64,000 nt of DNA, taken from positions 1 through 64,000 of the forward strand of contig JBCFBK010000011.1 in assembly GCA_038562555.1 (NCBI GenBank), read 5' to 3'. The notes beneath the pieces are model-generated. The model ran no database searches, was not told the DNA's origin, and worked only from the letters and a program-made list of their open reading frames with translations. Positions 10,337 through 19,043 of this stretch are shown one piece after another (positions within the stretch are counted from its first letter, which is position 1; the number at the start of each line of letters is the position of its first letter). The DNA comes from JBCFBK01 sp038562555 (GTDB lineage: Bacteria; Bacteroidota; Bacteroidia; Bacteroidales; Prolixibacteraceae). Position numbers and translations under genes: made by a program.

Positions 10337-13300
10337 TCAGGTTAACGCTTCAAACAGGATTTCAACAGGGTGCTTTACCGGCCTGCCGGTTCCTTCTTCA
10401 ATCTGGTGACGGCAGGATGTGCCCGGGGCAGCAATAATGACTTCGGAAGCTGCCTTTCTGACTTCGGGGAACAGGACCAGTTCACCGATCTTTTGACTGA
10501 GTTCGTAATGCTCTTTTTCATAGCCGAACGATCCCGCCATCCCGCAGCATCCGCTTGGGATTTCAGTGACCGAGTAGTTTATTGGAATAGAAAGCATTTT
10601 TTTTGTCGGGGCCGTGGAGGCGACTGCCTTCTGCTGGCAGTGCCCGTGTAAGCGGATTGCCCGGTTTTCGGCGGTGAAGAGGGAACGGTCAATGCGATCA
10701 TTTTCAAATTCGGAAGCGATGAATTCATCCAGCATCAGCGCGCAACCGGCCAGTTTTCGGGCGTCCTCCCTGAGGCGTATGCTGACCAGGTCGGGGTATT
10801 CATCCCGGAAAGCCAGGATCGCCGAAGGTTCAATCCCGAGCAGCGGTGTTTCTTCGCTGATGATCCCGCTCAGCCAGCTCACGTTTTTGTCGGCCACCTG
10901 CCGGGCTTTTTTCAGCATCCCCTTTGAAAGAAAGGTCCGCCCGCTTTCGCGGTGCCGGGGAACGGCTACTTCGTAACCCAGTCTGGTCAGTAAAAGAATG
11001 GCTTTGATGCCGACGTCACTATCGTTTTCGTTAGTGAATTCATCGGCAAAAAGATAGACTTTGCCTTTTGTAGATGCAGATTTTTTATGGTCAGGTATGA
11101 TAAACGCAGATTGGATTCCATAGCTTTCCGCAGTTTTGGATCCAGTTTTTTGCGTCTTTACGTCTTCGCGTTCAGTCTCAGTTCGTCTTTTGTCCCATTG
11201 CCGCAACGACTGCTTAGAAAGCTTTGGAACGCGCCTTTCCGGTGCAAATCCAACTGCAAGTTTAAACAGATCGGTGTCGGTAATCCAATTGGTTAAGGGG
11301 CGGAAGATCCTTCCAAAGTTGTATAATTGGGGCATATACCCCACGAGCAGACTGCGAAGCGGGATGCCATGTATTTCATGATAATGCTGCAGAAACTCGG
11401 CTTTCAGTTTGGCCATATCCACATTCGACGGGCACTCGGCTTTGCAGGCCTTACACGAAATGCACAAGTCGAGAACCTGCAAAATTTCCTGATGATCGAA
11501 AGGGTTGCTTTTGTTGGATCGGCTCAAAAATTCCCTGAGAATGTTGGCCCGCGCTCTTGTGGTCTTGTCTTCGTCTTTGGTCGCCATATAGGTCGGACAC
11601 ATGGTTCCCCCCACTGCAGCACTTTTCCGGCAATCGCCCGAACCGTTGCAATATTCAATGGTACGCAGGTAACCCTTCTGATGTGAGAAATCAAAGGTCG
11701 TTTTAAACTCCCTGTTCTGTCCGATCAGATAACGCAGATTTTCGGTTATGGGAGGCGTGTCTGTGATTTTCCCGGGATTCAGAACACGATCGCTGTCCCA
11801 TACCGCTTTCAGGTCTTTAATTAGCCGGTAATTATGATCACCAAGCATAAACGGGATAAATTCGCCTCGCAGACGTCCGTCTCCGTGTTCACCGCTCAGC
11901 GACCCGCGGTATTTTTTTACAAGTGCCGCCACATCTTTCGCTAGCTTATGATACAGGTTCACATCGGCTTCGTCCTTTAAATTGAGCAGGGGGCGGAGAT
12001 GGATTTCTCCGGTGGCGATATGTGCGTATTTGACGCAGTTTAGCTTGTATTTTTCCAGCAGGGTGTCAAATTCACGCATATAATCGGCTAAGACCTCAGG
12101 AGCGACTGCCGTATCTTCAATCACCGTGGTGCTGCGTTTGTCACCGGGAATATTGGAAAGCAGCCCCAATCCGGCCGTTCGCAGCGCCCATACTTTATTA
12201 ATATTTTCAGGTCCCCGGACCAGGGGGAAATGATAACCAAGTCCGTTTGAAAGCAGCTCCTCTTTCATAGCTGCTACCGTTGCAAGCAGCTCTTCTTCCG
12301 TTTCCCTGGCAAATTCGATCATCAGCATGGCTTTTGGTTCTCCCTGAATGAAGAACCGGTTCTTCCGCTGGTCAATATTTTCTTTGGTGCAATCCATGAT
12401 GATGTCGTCCATCAGTTCGATGGCTCCGGGCAGGTATTTCAGGGCAATCAGGTTTCCCTGATACGCTTCTTCCAGACTGGAAAAATGGGCGCAGACAAGT
12501 CCCTTGTGTTTTGGGGGCAGGGGAATCAGGTTAATTTTAAGCCTCACCGCAAACGCGAGGGTGCCTTCGCTGCCCGCCAAAAGCTTGCAGACGTTTAGCT
12601 TAACACCATTACCGGTAAAAGGATCTGTTTCCAGCAGCACATCAAGGGCGTAGCCGTTGTTTCTGCGTTTGACCCGCGGATCGGGGAAACCGGCCCGGAT
12701 CGATTCCTGGTTTGCCGGATCTGACAGTGTTTGACGAAGATTCCTGTATATTTTTGTTTCCAGTCGGCCGGGATCACCGGAACATTTTGCAATAAATTCC
12801 TCCCGGGTCAATTCTTCAAAAAAGATTTCCGAACCGTCAGACATGATACAATCTGCCCCGAGAATATGATCACGAACGCTTCCGTAGATGAGCGAATGCA
12901 ATCCGCATGAGTTGTTCCCCACCATACCGCCAATGCAACAACGGTTGGCCGTTGAAGTCTCCGGTCCGAACTGTAGTCCGTGCGGAGCGAGAAACTGGTT
13001 GAGTTCTGCCAGATTGACGCCCGGTTCCACGATAACCCATTTTTTGTCCGGATTAAACTCAAGGATTTTGTTCATGTATTTCGAAATGTCCACAACGATC
13101 CCTGAACCGACTACCTGACCGGCCAGCGAGGTCCCTGCAGCACGCGGAATAACGGAGGTATTGTTTTGGCGGGCAAACTCAATGACAGCCCGGATATCTT
13201 TCCCCGACTTAGGCTTACATACCGCCTGTGGTATCTCCCGGTATGAGGAGGCGTCGGTGGCATAGAGTACCCGTTGGACCTGGTCGGTATACAGATCTCC

Positions 13301-13345
13301 ATCCAGAACTTGCTTTAGCGGATAAAACGGATCGTCTTTCTTCAT
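10337..13345 (-). CDS. FAD-linked oxidase fused to 4Fe-4S/CCG domains (glycolate or D-2-hydroxyacid dehydrogenase type)
   Basis: A 1002-residue fusion of a GlcD-like flavoprotein and a GlcF/GlpC-like iron-sulfur protein, the architecture of D-lactate, glycolate or D-2-hydroxyglutarate dehydrogenases. Residues about 40-190 are the FAD-binding domain (PRAAGTSLAGQVVG); about 200-530 the FAD-oxidase cap with SGEHGDG; about 620-650 a cluster CISCKACKAECP; another Cys group CRKSAA..TMCPTY lies before it; about 800-990 hold CCG-type motifs (HGHCQQKA, SGCCGMAGSFG). Electrons probably pass from the hydroxyacid through FAD and Fe-S to quinone. It is monocistronic. The substrate is not decidable from sequence. 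Confidence 0.9.
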   Translation of the reverse strand: MKKDDPFYPLKQVLDGDLYTDQVQRVLYATDASSYREIPQAVCKPKSGKDIRAVIEFARQNNTSVIPRAAGTSLAGQVVGSGIVVDISKYMNKILEFNPDKKWVIVEPGVNLAELNQFLAPHGLQFGPETSTANRCCIGGMVGNNSCGLHSLIYGSVRDHILGADCIMSDGSEIFFEELTREEFIAKCSGDPGRLETKIYRNLRQTLSDPANQESIRAGFPDPRVKRRNNGYALDVLLETDPFTGNGVKLNVCKLLAGSEGTLAFAVRLKINLIPLPPKHKGLVCAHFSSLEEAYQGNLIALKYLPGAIELMDDIIMDCTKENIDQRKNRFFIQGEPKAMLMIEFARETEEELLATVAAMKEELLSNGLGYHFPLVRGPENINKVWALRTAGLGLLSNIPGDKRSTTVIEDTAVAPEVLADYMREFDTLLEKYKLNCVKYAHIATGEIHLRPLLNLKDEADVNLYHKLAKDVAALVKKYRGSLSGEHGDGRLRGEFIPFMLGDHNYRLIKDLKAVWDSDRVLNPGKITDTPPITENLRYLIGQNREFKTTFDFSHQKGYLRTIEYCNGSGDCRKSAAVGGTMCPTYMATKDEDKTTRARANILREFLSRSNKSNPFDHQEILQVLDLCISCKACKAECPSNVDMAKLKAEFLQHYHEIHGIPLRSLLVGYMPQLYNFGRIFRPLTNWITDTDLFKLAVGFAPERRVPKLSKQSLRQWDKRRTETEREDVKTQKTGSKTAESYGIQSAFIIPDHKKSASTKGKVYLFADEFTNENDSDVGIKAILLLTRLGYEVAVPRHRESGRTFLSKGMLKKARQVADKNVSWLSGIISEETPLLGIEPSAILAFRDEYPDLVSIRLREDARKLAGCALMLDEFIASEFENDRIDRSLFTAENRAIRLHGHCQQKAVASTAPTKKMLSIPINYSVTEIPSGCCGMAGSFGYEKEHYELSQKIGELVLFPEVRKAASEVIIAAPGTSCRHQIEEGTGRPVKHPVEILFEALT

Positions 13346-13716
13346 CTGTGATTAATTCGTTTTTACAATTGCCAAAAAGGAATCCGCCGGGACGATATCA
13401 GCCGGTGTGATAACCCTGCTTATTCGCGGGCTTCGGACAAAATTATTAATTTTATTGATTGAGATGTAAAACAGAAGGAATACCTTTAAGGAAAAGAAAT
13501 TCAGGAAAAATTAATGTAAAGGAACAAAAGATTAAAATGCGATCGAATAAATACAATCGATTGCACGAATGAGAATTATGCTTGACGAAACGCTGATGCC
13601 GGACAGGAAATTATTGAAGGGGGAGTTTCAAATATTTGCCGGGACGGGGAAAAAACGGGATATTTTGCGTATTTTTGTATTTTGAATAATTCATTCAAAA
13701 GTTAGAATAGAAGAAG
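13346..13716. promoter_or_regulatory. divergent promoter region, 371 bp
   Basis: Non-coding DNA between the leftward FAD/Fe-S dehydrogenase gene and the rightward acetate/butyrate operon. It is AT-rich. A TATTTTTG box at 13670-13677 matches the Bacteroidota -7 consensus TAnnTTTG and would place a start site about 30 bases before the pta ATG, but no TTTG lies at the right distance upstream, so the call is tentative. No gene seen. Confidence 0.4.
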
Positions 13717-14721
13717 ATGAAGTTACTCGAACGGGTTATAAAAAACGCCCAAATTTATCAAAAGCGTATCGTTTTACCGGAGGGCACTGAGCCGAGGACC
13801 TTAAGGGCTACGGAAATCATCCTGAAAGAAAATATTGCACGGATCATCCTGCTGGGGAATCCGGTAGAGATCATGAAATCGGCCGAAGAATGCGGGGTGC
13901 ATATCACCGGGGCCGTACTGGCTGATCCGCGCACAGACAGTCGCAGGCCTGCCTATGCCGACCTGATGGTGGAAATCAGAAAATCGAAGGGGTTAAACCG
14001 GGAGCAGGCACTGGATTTGTTGAACGATCCGCTCGTGTTTGCAACGCTGATGATCAGGAATGGCGATGCAGACGGCGAAATAGCGGGCGCAATCAATACA
14101 ACGGGAGATGTGTTAAGACCCGCATTTCAGTACGTCAAAACCTTGCCCGATGTGAGTGTTGTTTCAGGGGCCTTTATCATGTTTGTCAATGATCCTCGTT
14201 TCGGGCACAACGGGGTAATGGTTTTTGCTGATTGTGCGGTCATGCCCGATCCGGACGAAAAGCAGCTGGCGGAAATTGCGGTAACCACGGCCCGGACCGC
14301 GAAGGCGCTTGTTGGCATGGAGCCGCGGGTGGCTATGCTCAGCTTCTCCACCATGGGAAGTGCCCAGCACCCGCTGGTTGATAAAGTTGTAAATGCGCTT
14401 AAGATAGCCAGGGAAATGGATCCGGCTTTAAAAATTGACGGTGAAATGCAGCTTGATGCCGCTCTTATGCCGGAAGTTGCTAAATTAAAGGCTCCCGGAA
14501 GCGAAGTGGCCGGCCGTGCAAATGTACTGGTATTCCCCGGGCTCGAATCGGCCAATATCGGCTACAAATTGGTACAGCGGTTGGCCGGAGCCGAGGCCAT
14601 TGGTCCGGTTCTTCAGGGAATGGCCGCCCCGATTAATGACTTATCAAGGGGCTGCTCCGTGAGTGACATTGTAAATATGGCGGCTATTACTGCGAATCAG
14701 GCTGCTGCTCTTTTTGACTAA
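13717..14721 (+). CDS. pta: phosphate acetyltransferase
   Basis: Converts acetyl-CoA and phosphate to acetyl phosphate and CoA. At 334 residues it is the short single-domain PTA form. It begins MKLLERVIKNAQ..RIVLPEG, typical of family starts, and carries the conserved NGDADGEIAGA and SFSTMGSAQHP segments and C-terminal GPVLQGMAAPINDLSRGC. First gene of a five-gene operon; 12 bp separate it from the dehydrogenase. With ackA it makes ATP and acetate from acetyl-CoA. A second, distinct acyltransferase (the butyryl type) lies later in the same operon, so the two are not simple duplicates. Confidence 0.94.
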   Translation: MKLLERVIKNAQIYQKRIVLPEGTEPRTLRATEIILKENIARIILLGNPVEIMKSAEECGVHITGAVLADPRTDSRRPAYADLMVEIRKSKGLNREQALDLLNDPLVFATLMIRNGDADGEIAGAINTTGDVLRPAFQYVKTLPDVSVVSGAFIMFVNDPRFGHNGVMVFADCAVMPDPDEKQLAEIAVTTARTAKALVGMEPRVAMLSFSTMGSAQHPLVDKVVNALKIAREMDPALKIDGEMQLDAALMPEVAKLKAPGSEVAGRANVLVFPGLESANIGYKLVQRLAGAEAIGPVLQGMAAPINDLSRGCSVSDIVNMAAITANQAAALFD

Positions 14722-14733
14722 ACATACAGCGAT

Positions 14734-15708
14734 ATGGCGAGTGATATCATATATGAATCGATAGAGGAATTTGGCTTAATCAGAAAAGACAAATCAAAGA
14801 CACTATTCTCGAAAATCGGAATCGTTGGTTGCGGACTGGTCGGGCAAAACATCGCCCGGGTAGCCAGTAACTACGGTATTGAAGTCGTTTTCATTGAGGT
14901 CAGCGAAGAAAAGATCAAGGAAGCTTATGTTAATCTTGGTAAAGTGCTGGACCACAGGATTGAACATTGGGGATTAACCTCCAGTGAGAAGCGGGCTATT
15001 CTGTCACGGATCAAGGGATCAATGGACTATGCCGATCTGGCCGGATGTGATTTTGTTGTTGAAGCCATTCGGGCGATTGACCGGGGCGCCAAACTCAAAG
15101 ACAGAAAGGCGATTTTTAAACGGATTGAAGAAGTCGTTGACCCGGAGTGTATCATCGCTACCAACTCGACCACCATTGTGATCACCGAACTCTCGTCCGA
15201 ACTGGAGCACAGGGAACGGTGTGTGAGCCTCCATTTTTTTGTGTCATCGCCCGAAGCGCGTGTCATCGAAGTTGTGAAAGGTTTGTATACCTCCGATGAG
15301 GCTTATCAGAAGGTATGTAAGTTTGTCAACCTGATCAATCGCAAAATAATCCCGGTCGCCGAATCAGCAGGACTTGTCAGTGTCAGACTCTTCGTGGTCC
15401 TTTTAAATGAAGCCTGCGAAGAAATGATGGAGGGTGTTTCGTCTATTGAAGATATCGATGAAACTATGCGTATCGGACTGGGTATGCGCATGGGGCCTTT
15501 CGAGGTTGCCGATATCATGGGCCTGGATAAGGTCGTTGTATGGATGGAAAATATATACAGTGAATTTGGGGATGTCAGGTATAAGCCTTCTCCGTATATT
15601 AAGCGGCTGGTCCGGGCCAAGCAGGTTGGCTTAGCTTCGCGAAAAGGGTTCTATACTTACGATGATGAGGGTAATAAATTGCTGACAGGTGGTAACAATT
15701 GTCTGTAA
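14734..15708 (+). CDS. 3-hydroxyacyl-CoA (3-hydroxybutyryl-CoA) dehydrogenase
   Basis: A 324-residue NAD-dependent dehydrogenase interconverting acetoacetyl-CoA-type 3-ketoacyl-CoA and 3-hydroxyacyl-CoA. The Rossmann motif GIVGCGLVGQNIA is at about residues 30-42, the catalytic His in SLHFFVSSPEARVIE at about 167, followed by the C-terminal helical domain with GPFEVADIMGLD and SPYIKRLVRA. About 28 extra residues precede the Rossmann fold. Its place between pta and ackA links it to butyrate metabolism, but no thiolase, crotonase or acyl-CoA dehydrogenase is present here, so those steps must be encoded elsewhere. Confidence 0.88.
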   Translation: MASDIIYESIEEFGLIRKDKSKTLFSKIGIVGCGLVGQNIARVASNYGIEVVFIEVSEEKIKEAYVNLGKVLDHRIEHWGLTSSEKRAILSRIKGSMDYADLAGCDFVVEAIRAIDRGAKLKDRKAIFKRIEEVVDPECIIATNSTTIVITELSSELEHRERCVSLHFFVSSPEARVIEVVKGLYTSDEAYQKVCKFVNLINRKIIPVAESAGLVSVRLFVVLLNEACEEMMEGVSSIEDIDETMRIGLGMRMGPFEVADIMGLDKVVVWMENIYSEFGDVRYKPSPYIKRLVRAKQVGLASRKGFYTYDDEGNKLLTGGNNCL

Positions 15709-15719
15709 CGAAACATAAC

Positions 15720-16925
15720 ATGAAGATTCTGGTACTTAACTGCGGGAGCAGTTCGATTAAATATCAGCTTTTCAGCATGGAAAGCCGGAAGGTGATTGCC
15801 AAAGGGGGAATTGAAAAGCTGGGTTTGAAAGGTTCATTTCTCAAACACAGGCATGAAGACGGGCGTCAGATTGTATTTGAAGGCGAAATTCTGGATCATA
15901 AAAGCGGGATTGAATATATTCTCGGAATACTGACCAGTGAAAAATACGGTTGCCTTAGAAGTCTGGACGAAATCGATGCTGTAGGGCACCGGGTTGTTCA
16001 CGGCGGTGAGTTTTTCAGCAGCAGTCAGTTTGTCACGGACGAGGTGATCGAAGCGCTGGAAAAATGTTCCAATATGGCTCCTTTGCATAATCCGCCGAAC
16101 CTGAAAGGCATTTACGCCATGGAAGAGCTGATATCGGGTATTCCCCAGGTAGGGGTTTTTGATACGGCTTTTCATCAGACCATGGATCCGGTTGCCTATA
16201 TGTACGGAATTCCCTATGTGCTTTACAAAAAATACGGTATCCGGCGTTATGGCTTTCACGGCACGAGTCACCGCTATGTGACCTCACGGGCATGCGATCT
16301 GTTGGACCGTGACTACAAAACGCAGAAAATCATCTCCTGCCACCTTGGGAACGGCGCTTCGATTGCGGCTGTGCGTAACGGACGCTCGGTCGACACCAGC
16401 ATGGGCTTTACCCCGCTGGAAGGCCTGATCATGGGAACACGGTCGGGCGATCTGGACGTAGGCGCCGTAACTTATATCATGGAAAAAGAGGCTATCGGCT
16501 TGAAATCGGCCAACGTACTTTTCAACAAACACAGCGGAATGCTGGGTTTAACCGGTATTTCTTCCGATATGCGGGAAATTGAAGTTGCTGCAGCCGAAGG
16601 AAATGAACGTGCCCGCCTGGCGCTTGACATTTATAATTACCGGATCAAGAAATATATCGGTTCCTATATTGCAGCGATGGGAGGGCTGGATATCCTCGTC
16701 TTTACAGGGGGGATCGGTGAAAACGGCGATGAGAACCGGTTGGAAATCCTGAGAAATATGGAATTTCTGGGAATCAGGCTCGACGAAAATAAGAATGCCG
16801 GTTTGCGGGGAAAGGAGCAGGTGATCAGCACGGATGGCTCACCTGTGACCGTTGTCGTCATTCCGACCGACGAAGAGCTGATGATTGCCCTGGATACGGA
16901 AAAAATCGTGTCTGAGAGGAAATAA
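15720..16925 (+). CDS. ackA: acetate kinase
   Basis: Transfers phosphate from acetyl phosphate to ADP, giving acetate and ATP. 401 residues, ASKHA fold. Motifs: N-terminal LNCGSSSIKYQLF, HGTSHRYV, HLGNGASI, the GTRSGDLDVG segment and the C-terminal FTGGIGENG. I begin at the ATG at 15720 (MKILVLNCGSS), 11 bp after the dehydrogenase stop; an upstream in-frame start would overlap that gene and add seven unconserved residues. Works with pta of the same operon. Confidence 0.96.
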   Translation: MKILVLNCGSSSIKYQLFSMESRKVIAKGGIEKLGLKGSFLKHRHEDGRQIVFEGEILDHKSGIEYILGILTSEKYGCLRSLDEIDAVGHRVVHGGEFFSSSQFVTDEVIEALEKCSNMAPLHNPPNLKGIYAMEELISGIPQVGVFDTAFHQTMDPVAYMYGIPYVLYKKYGIRRYGFHGTSHRYVTSRACDLLDRDYKTQKIISCHLGNGASIAAVRNGRSVDTSMGFTPLEGLIMGTRSGDLDVGAVTYIMEKEAIGLKSANVLFNKHSGMLGLTGISSDMREIEVAAAEGNERARLALDIYNYRIKKYIGSYIAAMGGLDILVFTGGIGENGDENRLEILRNMEFLGIRLDENKNAGLRGKEQVISTDGSPVTVVVIPTDEELMIALDTEKIVSERK

Positions 16926-16932
16926 ACTACAA

Positions 16933-17844
16933 ATGATCAGAAAAATTGAAGAGATCCTTATTCAGGCGAAAAGGCAGCCGGTGATAAAAATGGTTCTGGT
17001 GAACGGAACGGACCGGCACAGCCTGGAGGCTGCACATCTGGCATGCGAACGGGGATTGGTGAAAGTGATTATCACAGGTTCTCGCGGTGAAATTGAAAAG
17101 ACATGCCTGGAAGCCGGGATCAATCCTGCGGAGTTCCAGATCATAGCGGCAGAAGGAGAAGAAGAGTCGGCCCGGGAAGCCGCTAAACTGGTTGCCTCGG
17201 GGGAAGCTGGCTTGCTGATGAAAGGACTGATCAGCACCGATAAATACATGCGCGCCCTGTTGAACAAGGAATACGGGTTATCGCCGGCAGGCGGCGTGCT
17301 AAGCCATGTCGCTGTCATCGAAAATGAAAACTATCATAAACTTTTGATTGTTAGCGATGTTGCTGTGATTCCTTATCCGGATATCCGGCAAAAGGAAGCC
17401 ATGATCAATTCGCTGATCCGGGTGGGAAAGGCATTGGGCATCGGACAACCCAAGGTGGCGCTGATCGCTCCTACGGAACTGGTATTACAGGCTCTGCCCG
17501 CTACAACTGATGCGGCTCTGCTGACAGAAATGGCTGAAAACGGACGGATTACCGGGGGCCGGGTATTCGGTCCGATGGCACTCGATGTGGCCGTCGACCG
17601 GGAATCGGCCATAATCAAAAATATCGAATCATCTGTTGCCGGTGATGCCGATTGTCTGCTCTTCCCTAATATCGATGCGGGAAATGTTTTTTACAAGATG
17701 AATACGAAGCTGTGTAATTCCCGTCAGGCTGCCGTCGTGGTTGGTGCAAAGGTGCCTGTAGTGTTGTCTTCGCGCGGCGACAGCACGGAAACGAAACTGA
17801 ATTCAATTGCTTTAGCCTCGTTACTCAGCAACCGGAGCCAATGA
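16933..17844 (+). CDS. ptb: phosphate butyryltransferase
   Basis: Converts butyryl-CoA and phosphate into butyryl phosphate. 303 residues, a PTA/PTB family member with the conserved LLMKGLISTDKYMRAL segment, GGVLSHVAV, and C-terminal LLFPNIDAGNVFYK. I start at ATG 16933 (MIRKIEEILIQ), 7 bp after ackA. The stop overlaps the start of butyrate kinase by four bases (ATGA), showing translational coupling of the two steps. Confidence 0.92.
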   Translation: MIRKIEEILIQAKRQPVIKMVLVNGTDRHSLEAAHLACERGLVKVIITGSRGEIEKTCLEAGINPAEFQIIAAEGEEESAREAAKLVASGEAGLLMKGLISTDKYMRALLNKEYGLSPAGGVLSHVAVIENENYHKLLIVSDVAVIPYPDIRQKEAMINSLIRVGKALGIGQPKVALIAPTELVLQALPATTDAALLTEMAENGRITGGRVFGPMALDVAVDRESAIIKNIESSVAGDADCLLFPNIDAGNVFYKMNTKLCNSRQAAVVVGAKVPVVLSSRGDSTETKLNSIALASLLSNRSQ

Positions 17845-18932
17845 AACAAGCCAGGGAAATCCGGATATTAGCCATTAACCCGGGATCAACATCAACCAAG
17901 TTTGCTGTTTATTTCGATGAGGTATGCAGGCTTTCACGCACAATCAGGCATTCGCTGGAGGACCTGTCTTTCTACAGGGATATTTATCATCAGTTTGATT
18001 TCCGCAAGGGATTGATCATTGACGCCTTGGTCGGGGAAGAGATCGACGTCGACAGTATCAAGTATATTATTGGCAGAGGCGGACTGACCTATCCCGTTGA
18101 GTCGGGGGTTTATCGGGTAAATAACCTGATGCTGGATCATGCCCGTGAAGGGGTTTACGGACAGCATGCCAGTAATCTTGGGCCGTTGATGGCTGATTAC
18201 ATCGCCAACCAGATTCCGGGCGCGAAAGCTTTTATTGCTGACCCTGTCGTTACAGACGAACTATGTGAGGTAGCCCGTATCACCGGACACCCTGCGTTTG
18301 CAAAACGCTCCATTTTTCATGCGCTGAATCAGCGCGCCATGGCCCATGAATATGCGGAGAGGGTCGGTGTCCCCTACGAAAACCTGCGGCTCATCGTGGT
18401 GCATCTGGGAGGAGGTATTTCTGTGGGCGCCCATTTAAACGGGAGGGTTGTGGATGTGAACAACGCTTTGGATGGCGACGGCCCCTTCAGTCCGGAAAGG
18501 AGCGGATCACTCCCGGTGGGACAGATTATTGACCTTTGTTTTGAAGGTCGCCTATCGCGCGAAGAGATCAGAAGAATGGTTGTCGGCGAGGGTGGTTATG
18601 TCGCTTATCTGGGAACAAATGACGCCCGGGAGGTGGAAAAACGAGCACGCGAAGGTGATTCAAAAGCGCAATTGATCCAGGAGGCATTGGGATACCAGGT
18701 TGCGAAACTGATCGGGGAAATGGCAACCGTTCTCGACGGTCGGGTCGATGCAATTTTGATAACAGGCGGAATGGCCTATAACCAGGAACTGATCGTTTAT
18801 CTGCAAAAAAAGACTGCCTTTATTGCGGAACTCCAGGTTTTGCCGGGAGAAGATGAGCTTGCCGCACTGGCCAGGAATGCATTGCTGGTAGCCCGGGGTG
18901 AGCGGATTGCCAAAACCTACGCCCCCAAATAG
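17841..18932 (+). CDS. buk: butyrate kinase
   Basis: Makes ATP and butyrate from butyryl phosphate. 363 residues of the ASKHA fold: AINPGSTSTKFAVY at the N-terminus, adenosine and phosphate motifs in VVHLGGGISVGAH and ILITGGMAYNQEL near the C-terminus. Family members may also act on branched-chain acyl phosphates (isobutyrate, isovalerate), so the natural substrate is open. Last gene of the operon, overlapping ptb by four bases; about 110 bp separate it from the next gene. Confidence 0.94.
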   Translation: MKQAREIRILAINPGSTSTKFAVYFDEVCRLSRTIRHSLEDLSFYRDIYHQFDFRKGLIIDALVGEEIDVDSIKYIIGRGGLTYPVESGVYRVNNLMLDHAREGVYGQHASNLGPLMADYIANQIPGAKAFIADPVVTDELCEVARITGHPAFAKRSIFHALNQRAMAHEYAERVGVPYENLRLIVVHLGGGISVGAHLNGRVVDVNNALDGDGPFSPERSGSLPVGQIIDLCFEGRLSREEIRRMVVGEGGYVAYLGTNDAREVEKRAREGDSKAQLIQEALGYQVAKLIGEMATVLDGRVDAILITGGMAYNQELIVYLQKKTAFIAELQVLPGEDELAALARNALLVARGERIAKTYAPK

Positions 18933-19043
18933 CCGGCAGTTCCTTTGTATCGCTTTTTTGCCCTCAGAAAATTACAATGAACCGGACTTATTTGTATCTT
19001 GGCCGGTAGACCGCGTAAAAACTACAACCCAAATAGTGTTCCC

